DNA from: CAZVEV01 sp964625865
Lineage (GTDB): Bacteria; Planctomycetota; Phycisphaerae; SM23-33
Assembly (NCBI GenBank): GCA_964625865.1
Contig: CAZVEV010000002.1
Coordinates: 1 to 61,029 of the forward strand
Reading direction: 5' to 3'
DNA length: 61,029 nt
Part shown: in pieces, positions 18,261 to 26,154 of the stretch
How the letters are laid out: each line of letters opens with the position of its first letter
Numbering within the stretch: the stretch's first letter is position 1
The notes under the pieces: generated by a model
What the model saw: only the letters and a program-made list of their open reading frames with translations
Told to the model about the DNA's origin: nothing
Database searches by the model: none
Program-made: the position numbers and the translations under genes

Positions 18261-19040
18261 ATGGCTACACCCAAGGCGCTGGTACTGAGATCGGCAGGGA
18301 CGAACTGCGACAGGGAAACAGAGTTCGCGCTGGCGCAGGCCGGGTTCGAGACCGAGCGCGTCCACGTGTTCCGCCTGATGGAGAATCCCGCCCTGCTGGA
18401 TGAGGTCCAGTTCATGATCATTGCCGGCGGCTTCAGTTACGGCGACGACGTGGCGGCGGGCAAGATCCTCGCCAACCAGATGCTCCATCGCCTCGCCGAC
18501 GCGCTGAACGCGTTCCTGGCCGCCGACAAGCTCGTGCTGGGCATCTGCAACGGCTTCCAGGTGATGATCAAGGCCGGCATCCTGCCGTGGGGCAAGGTGG
18601 CCGCCGGCGAGGCCCACCGCGACGCGACGCTGGCGTGGAATGACTGCGGGAAGTTCGAAGACCGCTGGGTGCACCTGCGGGCCGACTCCGACAAGTGCGT
18701 CTTCCTGCCCAAGGGCGAGATCATCGCCCTGCCGATCGCCCACGGCGAGGGCAAGTTCGTGCCGCGCGACGACACGATCCTCCAGACACTCCGCGACGAC
18801 GACCAGGTCGCCGTCCGCTACGTCGACGCCGAGGGCAATCCCGGTGAGTTTCCCATCAACCCCAACGGCAGCGTGGACGACATCGCGGGCATCTGCGACC
18901 CCAGCGGCCGCGCCATGGGCCTCATGCCGCACCCCGAGCGGTTCGTCGACGTCACCCACCACCCGCAGTGGACCCGCGGCGGCGTCCAGCGCGCCGACGG
19001 CCGCCTGTTCTTCGACAACGCCTTCGCGTTCTTCGGATAG
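18261..19040 (+). CDS. purQ: phosphoribosylformylglycinamidine synthase glutaminase PurQ
   Basis: PurQ releases ammonia from glutamine and feeds it to PurL. The 259-residue class I amidotransferase has the nucleophile in LGICNGFQVM, the oxyanion/loop sequence IIAGGFSYGDDVAAG, the IAHGEGKFV loop and the catalytic His/Glu in GLMPHPERFVD. GGAAGAG just upstream supports the ATG. It lies on the same strand as the PurS-PurL fusion, separated by the GNAT gene and a hairpin repeat. A complete FGAM synthase is therefore encoded here without a separate purS. Confidence 0.95.
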   Translation: MATPKALVLRSAGTNCDRETEFALAQAGFETERVHVFRLMENPALLDEVQFMIIAGGFSYGDDVAAGKILANQMLHRLADALNAFLAADKLVLGICNGFQVMIKAGILPWGKVAAGEAHRDATLAWNDCGKFEDRWVHLRADSDKCVFLPKGEIIALPIAHGEGKFVPRDDTILQTLRDDDQVAVRYVDAEGNPGEFPINPNGSVDDIAGICDPSGRAMGLMPHPERFVDVTHHPQWTRGGVQRADGRLFFDNAFAFFG

Positions 19041-19113
19041 CGAAACAACGGACATGAAGCAGACGGATAACTGACGGTCATCGACGCGTAACGATCCGTG
19101 TGTCAACACGAGT

Positions 19114-19261
19114 AAACGCCCACAGGCTCCGCCTGTGGGGTATCCGCGAACGAGAGTCGGTCCGCGGGAAAGGTGGACTCGATGGCGCACGCTGATGGAC
19201 CGTATGACGATGACGGGATGCGTTGTCGAAGATACCCCACAGGCGGAGCCTGTGGGCGTTT
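19114..19261. repeat. paired-arm palindromic element, AAACGCCCAC family, perfect arms
   Basis: The 30-nt arms at 19114-19143 and 19232-19261 are perfect inverted copies. Each contains its own hairpin (CCACAGGC against GCCTGTGG). The 88-nt centre has no obvious gene. It occupies most of the 296-bp gap between purQ and the amidohydrolase. Confidence 0.9.
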
Positions 19262-19336
19262 GCCTGACAGGCGACGAAGATCGGCGCACACCAGGGAGAC
19301 AGTACTCACTGAGATCAGCGCGAAGGAGCTTGACCG

Positions 19337-20590
19337 ATGACGGACTTTGCTGATGTGGCGACGTTGGACATTGCGGTGCGGGATGCGGTCGCCGACGTGA
19401 CGATTACCGACGTGCACACGCATTTGTTCCCGCCGGCCCATGGGGACCTGCTGCTGTGGGGCGTGGACGAACTGCTGACGTACCACTATCTGGTAGCCGA
19501 GTTGTTCACCATCGCGCCGCGCACGCTGACGCCGGCGGCGTTCTGGAAGATGCCCAAGTCCCAGCAGGCCGACCTGGTGTGGGAGCATGTGTTCATCGGG
19601 CATGGTGCGCTGAGCGAGGCGGCGCGCGGGGCGATTACGACGCTCAACCGTCTCGGCCTGGACGTAGCCGGGCGCGACCTGGCGGGCATCCGCGCGTGGT
19701 TCGCCGAGCAGGACGCCGAGGCGTATCTCGAGAAGGTCTTCGAGCTGGCCGGGCTGGACTACGCGGTGATGACGAACAACCCGTTCGTTGCCCCCGAGGT
19801 CGCCTGCTGGGACGAGGGCCTGCCCGTGCCCGCGTGCCTGCGGACGGCGTTGCGGATCGACCCGCTGACGGACGATTGGCCGGCGGCGGCGACGGCAATG
19901 AGCGAGGCGGGGTACGAGGTGCAGGCCGACGGCTCGGGCGAGAGCTTCGCCAACGCCCGACGATTCCTCGGCGACTGGATCGCGAAGATCAACCCCATGT
20001 ACCTTGCCGCCTCGATGCCCAACACGTTTGCCTACCCCGCAGACGGGCCGGCCGCGGGGGCCATCGACGACGTGATCCTGCCGACCGCACGCGAGTTCGG
20101 CCTGCCCGTGGCGCTGATGATCGGCGTGCGGCGCGGCGTCAATCCGCCGCTGCGCGACGGGGGCGACGGCGTGGGCGTGGCGGACGTGACGGCCGTCCAG
20201 AACCTCTGCTCCGGTCACCCCGACGTGAAGTTCCTCGTGACGATGCTCTCCCGCGTCAACCAGCACGAGTTGTGCGTTTGCGCGAGGAAGTTCGGCAATC
20301 TGCACCTGTTCGGCTGCTGGTGGTTCTGCAACGATCCGAGCATCATCGCCGAGATGACGCTTCAGCGCCTGGAGCTTCTGGGGGCCACCTTCACCGCCAA
20401 CCACAGCGACGCTCGCGTGCTGGACCAGTTGATCTACAAGTGGACCCACACGCGTCAGACCGTTTCCGACGTGCTGGCGACCAAGTACCGCCTGCTGTAC
20501 GAGGCGGGATGGCGCCCGACGCACACCGAGGTCGCCCGCGAGGTCCGCAGTGTCCTGGGCGGCGCGTTCGAGGAGTTCCTCGCGAAGTAG
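19337..20590 (+). CDS. uronate isomerase-like amidohydrolase
   Basis: The 417-residue protein begins with a metal-binding DVHTHLFPP motif and has NTFAYPADG, then KFLVTMLSRVNQHELCVCARKF and LFGCWWFCNDP. This pattern resembles the uronate-isomerase (UxaC) branch of the amidohydrolase superfamily. It is shorter than classical UxaC (about 470 residues) and I cannot confirm every UxaC residue, so the substrate should be treated as an unknown sugar acid or related compound. GGAG about 8 nt upstream selects the ATG at 19337. It seems to be a single-gene unit between two repeat clusters. Confidence 0.7.
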   Translation: MTDFADVATLDIAVRDAVADVTITDVHTHLFPPAHGDLLLWGVDELLTYHYLVAELFTIAPRTLTPAAFWKMPKSQQADLVWEHVFIGHGALSEAARGAITTLNRLGLDVAGRDLAGIRAWFAEQDAEAYLEKVFELAGLDYAVMTNNPFVAPEVACWDEGLPVPACLRTALRIDPLTDDWPAAATAMSEAGYEVQADGSGESFANARRFLGDWIAKINPMYLAASMPNTFAYPADGPAAGAIDDVILPTAREFGLPVALMIGVRRGVNPPLRDGGDGVGVADVTAVQNLCSGHPDVKFLVTMLSRVNQHELCVCARKFGNLHLFGCWWFCNDPSIIAEMTLQRLELLGATFTANHSDARVLDQLIYKWTHTRQTVSDVLATKYRLLYEAGWRPTHTEVAREVRSVLGGAFEEFLAK

Positions 20591-20604
20591 CGCCTCGCGC
20601 GCTT

Positions 20605-20754
20605 GTTTAGCGGTCGATCATCAGATCGACGTTCGTCGTTCGACGGCGCACGGCGCCGCACGCGTCATGAACTACTCGGGGTCGGACGTTTCGATGCAGC
20701 TTGCTTCTTGGTGTCTTCCTCAACGAATCGCCAAGACGCGAAGAAGCAAGCTGC
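20605..20754. repeat. composite repeat: solo TTTAGCGG arm plus CTTGCTTCTTGGCG hairpin
   Basis: Bases 20605-20645 are a single arm of the TTTAGCGG family (with internal GTCGATC/GATCGAC). It is followed by an inverted pair of the CTTGCTTCTTGG family at 20696-20717 and 20733-20754 (20 of 22 matching). The two families sit next to each other in one gap between convergent genes, as two others do at 33457-33613. Confidence 0.85.
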
Positions 20755-20803
20755 TCCGCACAGTCATGTTGACATCGCTCTGTGCGCGAGCCGTTCGCCC
20801 CGA

Positions 20804-21610
20804 TTACCGTCCCAGTTCCCTGCTTCGCTCCGCTGCGGCGCGGACGGCGGCGACCAGGACGTCCTTGGCGTTGGAGGCTTCCATCGTTTCGATTGCCGCC
20901 TGCGTCGTGCCGCCCGGGGTGGTCACCTGTTTGCGGAGCAGCGCGGGGTCCTTGTGCGTGGTGGCCAGCAGTTGGCCGGCCCCGAGGCACGTTCGGGTGG
21001 CAAGCATTTCCGCGACGGCCGGGTCGAGGCCCTCGGCGACTCCGGCGGCGGTCATCGCTTCGATGAGGTAGAAGAAATACGCCGGCCCGGAGCCCGAGAC
21101 CGCCGTCACCGCGTCGATCATGCCCTCGTCAACCACCACGGTCAATCCGCTGGCCGAGAACAGGCGCTGGGTCCAGTGGACGTCGTCGTTGGTGGCGCGG
21201 GGTCCGGCGGCTATCGCGGACATCCCCGCCCCCACGAGCATGGGCGTGTTGGGCATGACGCGGACGATGCGCCCCTTGCCCTCCAGCGTCTCGTCGATGA
21301 ACGCCGTCGTCACGCCGGCGGCAATCGAGATGATCGTCGAGTCTTCGGTGACCACCGGCTTGATCTCGTCCAGCACGGTCGGAACGACGTTGGGCTTGAC
21401 GGCGAGCAGGACGTGCGGACACCCGCCGGTCATCGAGTTGTCCCGCGCGCAGAGGATGCCCAACTCGATCGCCAGCATCTGCTCGCGGGCGATCACCGGG
21501 TCGTAGGCGACGATCGAGTCGCGATGGAGATATCCGCTGGTGACCACGCCGCGGAGAATGGCCTCGGCCATGTTGCCCGCGCCGATGACGCCCAGTTCAT
21601 AGTCGATCAT
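20804..21610 (-). CDS. proC: pyrroline-5-carboxylate reductase ProC
   Basis: ProC reduces pyrroline-5-carboxylate to proline with NAD(P)H. The 268-residue protein has the dinucleotide-binding GVIGAGNMAEAIL at its N-terminus, the MPNTPMLVGAGMSAI loop and the VSGSGPAYFFYLIEAM/TPGGTT dimerisation and active-site region of the family. The start at 21610 matches the normal ProC N-terminus and has GGAG upstream. It lies 29 bp downstream of pruA on the same strand, so the proline-forming and P5C-oxidising enzymes share a transcript. Confidence 0.95.
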   Translation of the reverse strand: MIDYELGVIGAGNMAEAILRGVVTSGYLHRDSIVAYDPVIAREQMLAIELGILCARDNSMTGGCPHVLLAVKPNVVPTVLDEIKPVVTEDSTIISIAAGVTTAFIDETLEGKGRIVRVMPNTPMLVGAGMSAIAAGPRATNDDVHWTQRLFSASGLTVVVDEGMIDAVTAVSGSGPAYFFYLIEAMTAAGVAEGLDPAVAEMLATRTCLGAGQLLATTHKDPALLRKQVTTPGGTTQAAIETMEASNAKDVLVAAVRAAAERSRELGR

Positions 21611-21639
21611 GTTGTGTGCTCCAGTTTCTCGTGGGTCTG

Positions 21640-23271
21640 TCAGGATTGGCCCATGAAGGGATACCGGTAGTCCGTCGGCGGGACGAAGGTCTCCTTGATC
21701 GTCCGCGGTGAGGTCCACCGCAGCAGGTTCAGCATGCTGCCGGCCTTGTCGTTGGTGCCCGACGCCCTGGCCCCGCCGAAGGGCTGCTGGCCGACGACGG
21801 CGCCGGTGGGCTTGTCGTTGATGTAGAAGTTCCCCGCCGCGTGGGTCAGCGCCTCGGCGGCCTGGGCGATCGCCGCCCGGTCGCGCGCGAAGATCGCACC
21901 GGTCAGGGCGTACGGCGAGGTCGCGTCGCAGGTCGCCAGCGTCTCGGCGTACTTGTCAGCCGGATAGACGTACACCGTCAGCACGGGACCGAAGATCTCC
22001 TCGACCATCGTCCGGAACGTGCGCGACTTCGACTCGATCACCGTCGGCTGAATGAAGAAGCCCGCCGAGTCGTCGCGCCCGCCGCCGGTGAGGACCTTGG
22101 CCCGCCGGCTGCTGCGGGCGTGGTCGATGTACCCGGTGATGCTCTCGAACGCCGGACGGTCGATCACCGCGTTGATGAAATGCGTGAAGTCTTCGGGGCC
22201 GCCCATTGTCAGTTCTTCGACCTGCGCCACCAGCGATTCGCGAATGGCGGGCCAGAGCGTGTCCGGCACGTAGGCGCGCGAGGCGGCGGAGCACTTCTGG
22301 CCCTGGTATTCGAAGGCCCCGCGCGTCAGGGCGGTGGCCGTCTCGACCGCGTCGGCCGACTCGTGAACGAACACAAAGTCCTTGCCCCCCGTCTCGCCGA
22401 CGATCCGCGGATAGCTGCGATACCCCGCGATATTCTCGCCCACCGTCCGCCACATGCCCTGGAAGACGCCGGTCGAGCCGGTAAAGTGGATGCCCGCCAG
22501 GTCCGTGCTGGCCAGCGCGGGATCGCCCACCTGGCCCCCGGGTCCGGGCAGGAAGTTGATCACGCCGGGTGGCAGGCCCGCCTCTTCGAGCAGTTCCATC
22601 AGGAAGAAGCCCGAGTAGACGGCGCTGGAGGCCGGCTTCCACACCACCGTGTTGCCCATCAGCGCCGGCGCGGTGGGCAGGTTGCCCGCGATGGACGTGA
22701 AGTTAAACGGCGTGACGGCGAAGACGAAGCCTTCGAGGGGGCGGTATTCCAGGCGGTTCCACATGCCCGGCGCCGAGTCCGGCTGTTCGGCGTACAGGCG
22801 GGTGGCGAAGAAACTGTTGAAGCGGAAGAAGTCCACCAGTTCGCACGCCGAGTCGATCTCGGCCTGGAAGGCGTTCTTCGACTGGCAGAGCATGGTGGCG
22901 GCGTTGAGCACCTGTCGGTAGGGCCCGGCCAGCAGGTCGGCGGCCTTCAGAAATATCGCCGCCCGGTCCTGCCACGCCATGGCGGCCCAGTCGGCCTTGG
23001 CGTCCTGGGCGGCGGCGATCGCGGCGTCCACCTGGTCCGTGCCGGCCTTGTGATACCGCCCCAGCACGTGCCGGTGGTCGTGCGGCGGGCGACACTCGCC
23101 CATGTCGCCGGTGCGGACTTCCTTCCCGCCGATGATCAGCGGGATCTCCGCCTCCTGCGACCGCAGTTCGGCGATGCTGTCCTTGAGCTTGACCTTCTCG
23201 CTGCTGTCGGGCCTGTAGCTCAGGACCGGTTCGTTGCTGGGCTTATCTATCTTGTAGAATCCGTTGGCCAT
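21640..23271 (-). CDS. pruA: 1-pyrroline-5-carboxylate dehydrogenase
   Basis: This aldehyde dehydrogenase oxidises glutamate-gamma-semialdehyde (from P5C) to glutamate. The 543-residue protein matches the long P5CDH group: VFAVTPFNFTSIAGNLP, GNTVVWKPASS, the NAD-binding FTGSTGVFQ, ETGGKDFVFVHESAD with the general-base Glu, QGQKCSAASRAYVP with the catalytic Cys, and EEIFGPVLTVYVYP. AGGTG 6 nt upstream of the ATG at 23271 sets the start. The 164-bp gap to the divergent nfo gene probably holds both promoters. No PutA proline dehydrogenase is visible nearby. Confidence 0.93.
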   Translation of the reverse strand: MANGFYKIDKPSNEPVLSYRPDSSEKVKLKDSIAELRSQEAEIPLIIGGKEVRTGDMGECRPPHDHRHVLGRYHKAGTDQVDAAIAAAQDAKADWAAMAWQDRAAIFLKAADLLAGPYRQVLNAATMLCQSKNAFQAEIDSACELVDFFRFNSFFATRLYAEQPDSAPGMWNRLEYRPLEGFVFAVTPFNFTSIAGNLPTAPALMGNTVVWKPASSAVYSGFFLMELLEEAGLPPGVINFLPGPGGQVGDPALASTDLAGIHFTGSTGVFQGMWRTVGENIAGYRSYPRIVGETGGKDFVFVHESADAVETATALTRGAFEYQGQKCSAASRAYVPDTLWPAIRESLVAQVEELTMGGPEDFTHFINAVIDRPAFESITGYIDHARSSRRAKVLTGGGRDDSAGFFIQPTVIESKSRTFRTMVEEIFGPVLTVYVYPADKYAETLATCDATSPYALTGAIFARDRAAIAQAAEALTHAAGNFYINDKPTGAVVGQQPFGGARASGTNDKAGSMLNLLRWTSPRTIKETFVPPTDYRYPFMGQS

Positions 23272-23435
23272 CGTCTGCACCTCTGTCGGCTGATTGTCGC
23301 ATGCACGGCCCTCCGCGTCGCGTAGGACCGTGGCACCGGGCGCGTCGCACTCGCACGCGCGCCGCGATTCTCTTGCCCCGCGACCGCAGATACAAGCATC
23401 TTTCGCGATTTGGCCTGCACCGATAGGATGTGGCG

Positions 23436-24281
23436 ATGCTGCTTGGATCACACTTGAGCATTGGCGGCGGGCTGCACCGTGCGCCCGAAGCGGCCGCCGA
23501 GTACGGCTTCGAGACCGTCGCGATGTTCCTGCGCAACCAGGTGCAGTGGCGTTGTCGCCCGCTTGACGCCCAGGCCGTGGCGCAGTTCAAGCGCGCCCGC
23601 AAGGCTGCCGGCATCGCGGTGGTGGTGGCCCACGGGTCCTACCTGGTGAACCTCGCGGGCCTGGCGCCGGTTCGCAGGAAGTCGATCCGGGCCATGATCG
23701 AGGACCTGGACCGCTGCGGGCAACTGGGGGTCGAGTACCTGGTGATCCACCCGGGCTCGCGCCGGCAGGCGGATCGCGGGATCGACCTGATCGCGCGGGC
23801 GCTGAACGAGATATTCGCCGCCTGCCCGCACCGGCGCCCGAAGATCCTGCTGGAGACCACCGCGGGGTCGGGCAACACGCTGGGCAGATCGTTCGAGCAG
23901 TTGGCCGCCATCCTGGCTCGCGTGGACCGTCCCCGGCGCGTGGGGGTCTGCCTCGACACCTGTCACATCTTCGCCGCCGGTTACGACATCCGCACGCCTG
24001 GGGCCTGCCGCCACACGCTCGACGCGTTCGATCGCATCATCGGCCTGGACCGACTGCGAGCAATTCACCTGAACGACTCGCGCCGCGAACTGGCCAGCCG
24101 CGTCGACCGCCACGCGCACATCGGCCTGGGCGAGATCGGCCTGCGGGGCTTTGCGGCGCTGGTGGGCGACAAGCGACTGTCCGACGTGCCGATGATCCTC
24201 GAGACGCCCAAGGGCCTCGACGATCAGGGGCGCCAGTGGGACGCGGTCAACGCCGAGATCATCCGCAAGATGGCTCTGTAG
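23436..24281 (+). CDS. nfo: deoxyribonuclease IV (AP endonuclease Nfo)
   Basis: Nfo cleaves DNA at abasic sites during base-excision repair using a three-metal TIM barrel. The 281-residue protein begins MLLGSHLSIGGG and carries the metal-site motifs VVAHGSYLVN, YLVIHPGS, ILLETTAGSG, VCLDTCHIFAAGYD, IHLNDSRRE with DRHAHIGLGEIG, and MILETPK. The ATG at 23436 is preferred to an in-frame GTG 6 nt earlier because GGA lies at usable spacing and the family starts MLLGSH. Convergent with a lipoprotein gene beyond a palindromic spacer. Confidence 0.94.
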   Translation: MLLGSHLSIGGGLHRAPEAAAEYGFETVAMFLRNQVQWRCRPLDAQAVAQFKRARKAAGIAVVVAHGSYLVNLAGLAPVRRKSIRAMIEDLDRCGQLGVEYLVIHPGSRRQADRGIDLIARALNEIFAACPHRRPKILLETTAGSGNTLGRSFEQLAAILARVDRPRRVGVCLDTCHIFAAGYDIRTPGACRHTLDAFDRIIGLDRLRAIHLNDSRRELASRVDRHAHIGLGEIGLRGFAALVGDKRLSDVPMILETPKGLDDQGRQWDAVNAEIIRKMAL

Positions 24282-24283
24282 AC

Positions 24284-24389
24284 GCGGCATCTTGCCGCGT
24301 TCCCTCCATATCGTAGAGACCACCTGGCTCGCTCCCGTCATACGGTCGGAGAGCGCACTTGCAGGCCGTTCAAAGCGGCAAGATGCCGC
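24284..24389. repeat. pair of GCGGCA hairpins between convergent genes
   Basis: GCGGCA-TCT-TGCCGC at 24284-24298 is repeated in inverted form at 24375-24389 (GCGGCA-AGA-TGCCGC). The short flanks also match. The position between the nfo stop and the convergent lipoprotein stop fits a bidirectional terminator or a member of the palindromic repeat class. Confidence 0.75.
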
Positions 24390-24399
24390 TTCCACAGTT

Positions 24400-25023
24400 C
24401 TACTCGAACGTGACCTTGACGTACTCGGCGGACGTCTCGACGCGTCGCCCGCCGGACCAGGCCGTCGCGACGAACGTCAGGTACAGGTCGCGTTGGGGCA
24501 GGTCGGCCAGCGGCGCCGCGGGGCTGTCGTTGTTGGCGGCGAAACGGGCGACCACGCGCTTGCACACGAACTCGCGCGGGGCGGAGATCACCTGGTCGAA
24601 GCTGCTCTTGGATTCGCCCAGGTAGTACCAGTAGTTAAAGCCCTTCTCGGTGACGAACACGCACTGGCGCGGATTGCCCAGGTCCTCCGGCAGGCCGCGC
24701 TTCGGCAGGGGCAGGACGGTTGACACCGGCGCCCCTCTGCGGACGGCCGCCGCCATGTCATTCTTGTGCGAGGCGCCAACCATCACGCCGCCCCAGCGCG
24801 GCAGGACCAGGATCACCGTGAACGGCCTGCGGGCCAGGCGGGCGGTGTGATCGTTCAGCATCACCCGCCGGCCGTCCTGCTCGATCGCCACGACGAAGTC
24901 GCGGGTCGTCAGCTTGGCCGCGGTCTTCGCCGTCCCGTTCGTCCCGGGCCCGGGCCCGTTCGGACAGCCCGTCAGCACGCATGCCGCACTCGCCAAGACC
25001 GCCGCTGTCAGTACCTGTTTCAT
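24400..25023 (-). CDS. lipoprotein of unknown function
   Basis: The 207-residue protein starts with a clear lipoprotein signal (VLASAACVLTGCPNG, lipobox LTGC). The mature part has no motif that I recognise; it is mixed alpha/beta with IEQDGRRVMLND, ILVLPRWGGVMV and a C-terminal strand-rich part (RDLYLTFVATAWSGGRR). Its ATG overlaps the stop of the upstream short lipoprotein gene as ATGA, so the two are translated together and may work as a pair at the membrane. Confidence 0.7.
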   Translation of the reverse strand: MKQVLTAAVLASAACVLTGCPNGPGPGTNGTAKTAAKLTTRDFVVAIEQDGRRVMLNDHTARLARRPFTVILVLPRWGGVMVGASHKNDMAAAVRRGAPVSTVLPLPKRGLPEDLGNPRQCVFVTEKGFNYWYYLGESKSSFDQVISAPREFVCKRVVARFAANNDSPAAPLADLPQRDLYLTFVATAWSGGRRVETSAEYVKVTFE

Positions 25024-25208
25024 CGCAACGCTCCCGCTGAGGTCTGGGGGATACTCACGTCAGGCCGGGCTTCGACGGAAGCAATGTGCTTCGGTTCCGG
25101 CCTCGGATCGGGCGTGGGGGGAGGCAGCTTGGCCGGCGGCGCGTCCCGTCTCGGACAGCCGCACAACGCGAGCCCTACAAGGGCGATGATGATCGGTCCA
25201 TATCGCAT
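25020..25208 (-). CDS. short proline-rich lipoprotein
   Basis: A 62-residue lipoprotein precursor (MRYGPIIIALVGLALCGCPRR, lipobox LCGC) with a proline-rich mature part (PPAKLPPPTPDPRPEP). It begins at 25208 with GGGAAG upstream and ends in an ATGA overlap with the larger lipoprotein gene. No function is recognised. The frame is open further upstream, but the lipoprotein signal argues for this start. Confidence 0.65.
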   Translation of the reverse strand: MRYGPIIIALVGLALCGCPRRDAPPAKLPPPTPDPRPEPKHIASVEARPDVSIPQTSAGALR

Positions 25209-25327
25209 ATCCGCTTCCCTGCACCAATGCCCCTCCAGATTAGACTCACTACGCCCCGTCGTCAATCCTTCTCCAGGCCAGACAGGGCCGGATTGACGAA
25301 GCAGATCGCATCGGTTAGCATACGAAC

Positions 25328-25645
25328 ATGGCGCTACTGGATGAGATCCGGACGAAGATCGCGGCACGGCGGTACGAGTTCTCGAAGCACGCCGTTGATC
25401 AGACGATCGTCCGCGACATCAGCGTGGCCGAACTGGAAGAGGCGATATCGAACCGAAGCGAAGTGATCGAGGATTACCCCGAGGACAAGTATGGACCCAG
25501 TTGTCTGATCTTGGGATTCACGCGTGCCGGCCGCCCGCTTCACGTGCAATGCAGCTACCCCTCCCGGCCGCTGGTCAAGATCGTGACGGTGTATCAGCCG
25601 GCCCCGGACCTCTGGACCGACTTCAGGACTCGTAAGACGGACTGA
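25328..25645 (+). CDS. DUF4258 protein, possible toxin of a TA pair
   Basis: This 105-residue protein matches DUF4258: EFSKHAVDQTIVRDISVAELEEAI, then EDYPEDKYGPSCLILGF, GRPLHVQCSY and VKIVTVYQP. DUF4258 proteins often sit directly upstream of a small MqsA/YgiT-type protein in putative toxin-antitoxin modules, and the fold is RelE-like by prediction. The same order is seen here with a 9-bp gap. No clear ribosome-binding site precedes the ATG. Toxicity is inferred from context only. Confidence 0.75.
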   Translation: MALLDEIRTKIAARRYEFSKHAVDQTIVRDISVAELEEAISNRSEVIEDYPEDKYGPSCLILGFTRAGRPLHVQCSYPSRPLVKIVTVYQPAPDLWTDFRTRKTD

Positions 25646-25654
25646 CGAGGGAAG

Positions 25655-25867
25655 ATGATGAAAGAAGCGATGATCGACACGGAAGTGACGTACACGCTGG
25701 AGCACGGGGGCAGGTTCTACCTGATCGAGCATGTGCCCGCCCGCGTCTGTCGGGAGACAGGCGAGCAGTTCTTCACACCCGAGACCGTCGAGCACATTCA
25801 GGCCCTGATCAAGAGCAACAAGGCCCCCGAGAGAGTCATCGAGACCCCCGTGTACGAATACACATGA
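25655..25867 (+). CDS. MqsA/YgiT-like antitoxin lacking zinc cysteines
   Basis: The 70-residue protein has the conserved VPARVCRETGEQFFTPETVEHIQALI stretch (cited here as residues about 27-52) of YgiT/MqsA N-terminal antitoxin domains. The usual zinc ligands, CxxC at the N-terminus and CxxC in the middle, are reduced to a single Cys. Two adjacent ATG codons occur at 25655 and 25658; GAGG spacing favours the second. There is no C-terminal helix-turn-helix, so DNA binding is not expected. It is the second gene of a likely bicistronic pair. Confidence 0.65.
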   Translation: MMKEAMIDTEVTYTLEHGGRFYLIEHVPARVCRETGEQFFTPETVEHIQALIKSNKAPERVIETPVYEYT

Positions 25868-25868
25868 C

Positions 25869-25903
25869 GTGGTTGCTTCGCTTCGATTCGCAGTCCACGG
25901 CAC
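25869..25903 (-). repeat. GTGCCGTGG...ACCAC repeat, left copy
   Basis: This 35-nt sequence is the reverse complement of the family found at 27079-27113 (about 30 of 35 matching) and 60969-61003. With the 27079 copy it brackets the TauE/SafE operon as an inverted pair 1.2 kb apart. Confidence 0.75.
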
Positions 25904-25977
25904 CCGACGATTAGATTTGCCCCGGCACGGTTGCAGCCACTACCATCGCTCCCACGAACCAGCCGCACATTGTCGCC

Positions 25978-26154
25978 ATGGATACCTTCACGAGAATCCA
26001 GTACATCCTGTTGTGCCTGGTGGTCCCCGTCGCCTGGGGGCTGCTTGTGGAGTGGTTCTTTCACGTCAATCGCCGGCGCCGCGCGGCCCGAGGCGGGCAG
26101 GCGGAGGCGGGGTCTGAGACGCAGCCGGCCGACGGGGCAGGGGATACGCCATGA
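25978..26154 (+). CDS. 58-residue single-pass membrane protein
   Basis: A short gene encoding MDTFTRIQYILLCLVVPVAW and onward: one hydrophobic segment (residues about 9-27), an aromatic boundary (EWFFHVNRRRRAAR) and an Ala/Gly-rich tail. The stop overlaps the next ATG as ATGA, so it is very likely translated as a partner of the TauE/SafE transporter. I do not recognise a family. It may be a small accessory subunit, an inference from coupling only. Confidence 0.65.
   Translation: MDTFTRIQYILLCLVVPVAWGLLVEWFFHVNRRRRAARGGQAEAGSETQPADGAGDTP

Noticed and set aside
20607..20990. A minus-strand frame running from proC into the repeats
   Set aside because: It overlaps proC out of frame and encodes repeat DNA.
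24284..24389. A small RNA gene between nfo and the lipoprotein
   Set aside because: The hairpins fit paired terminators or a repeat element; there is no promoter-like sequence or conserved RNA fold that I can name.
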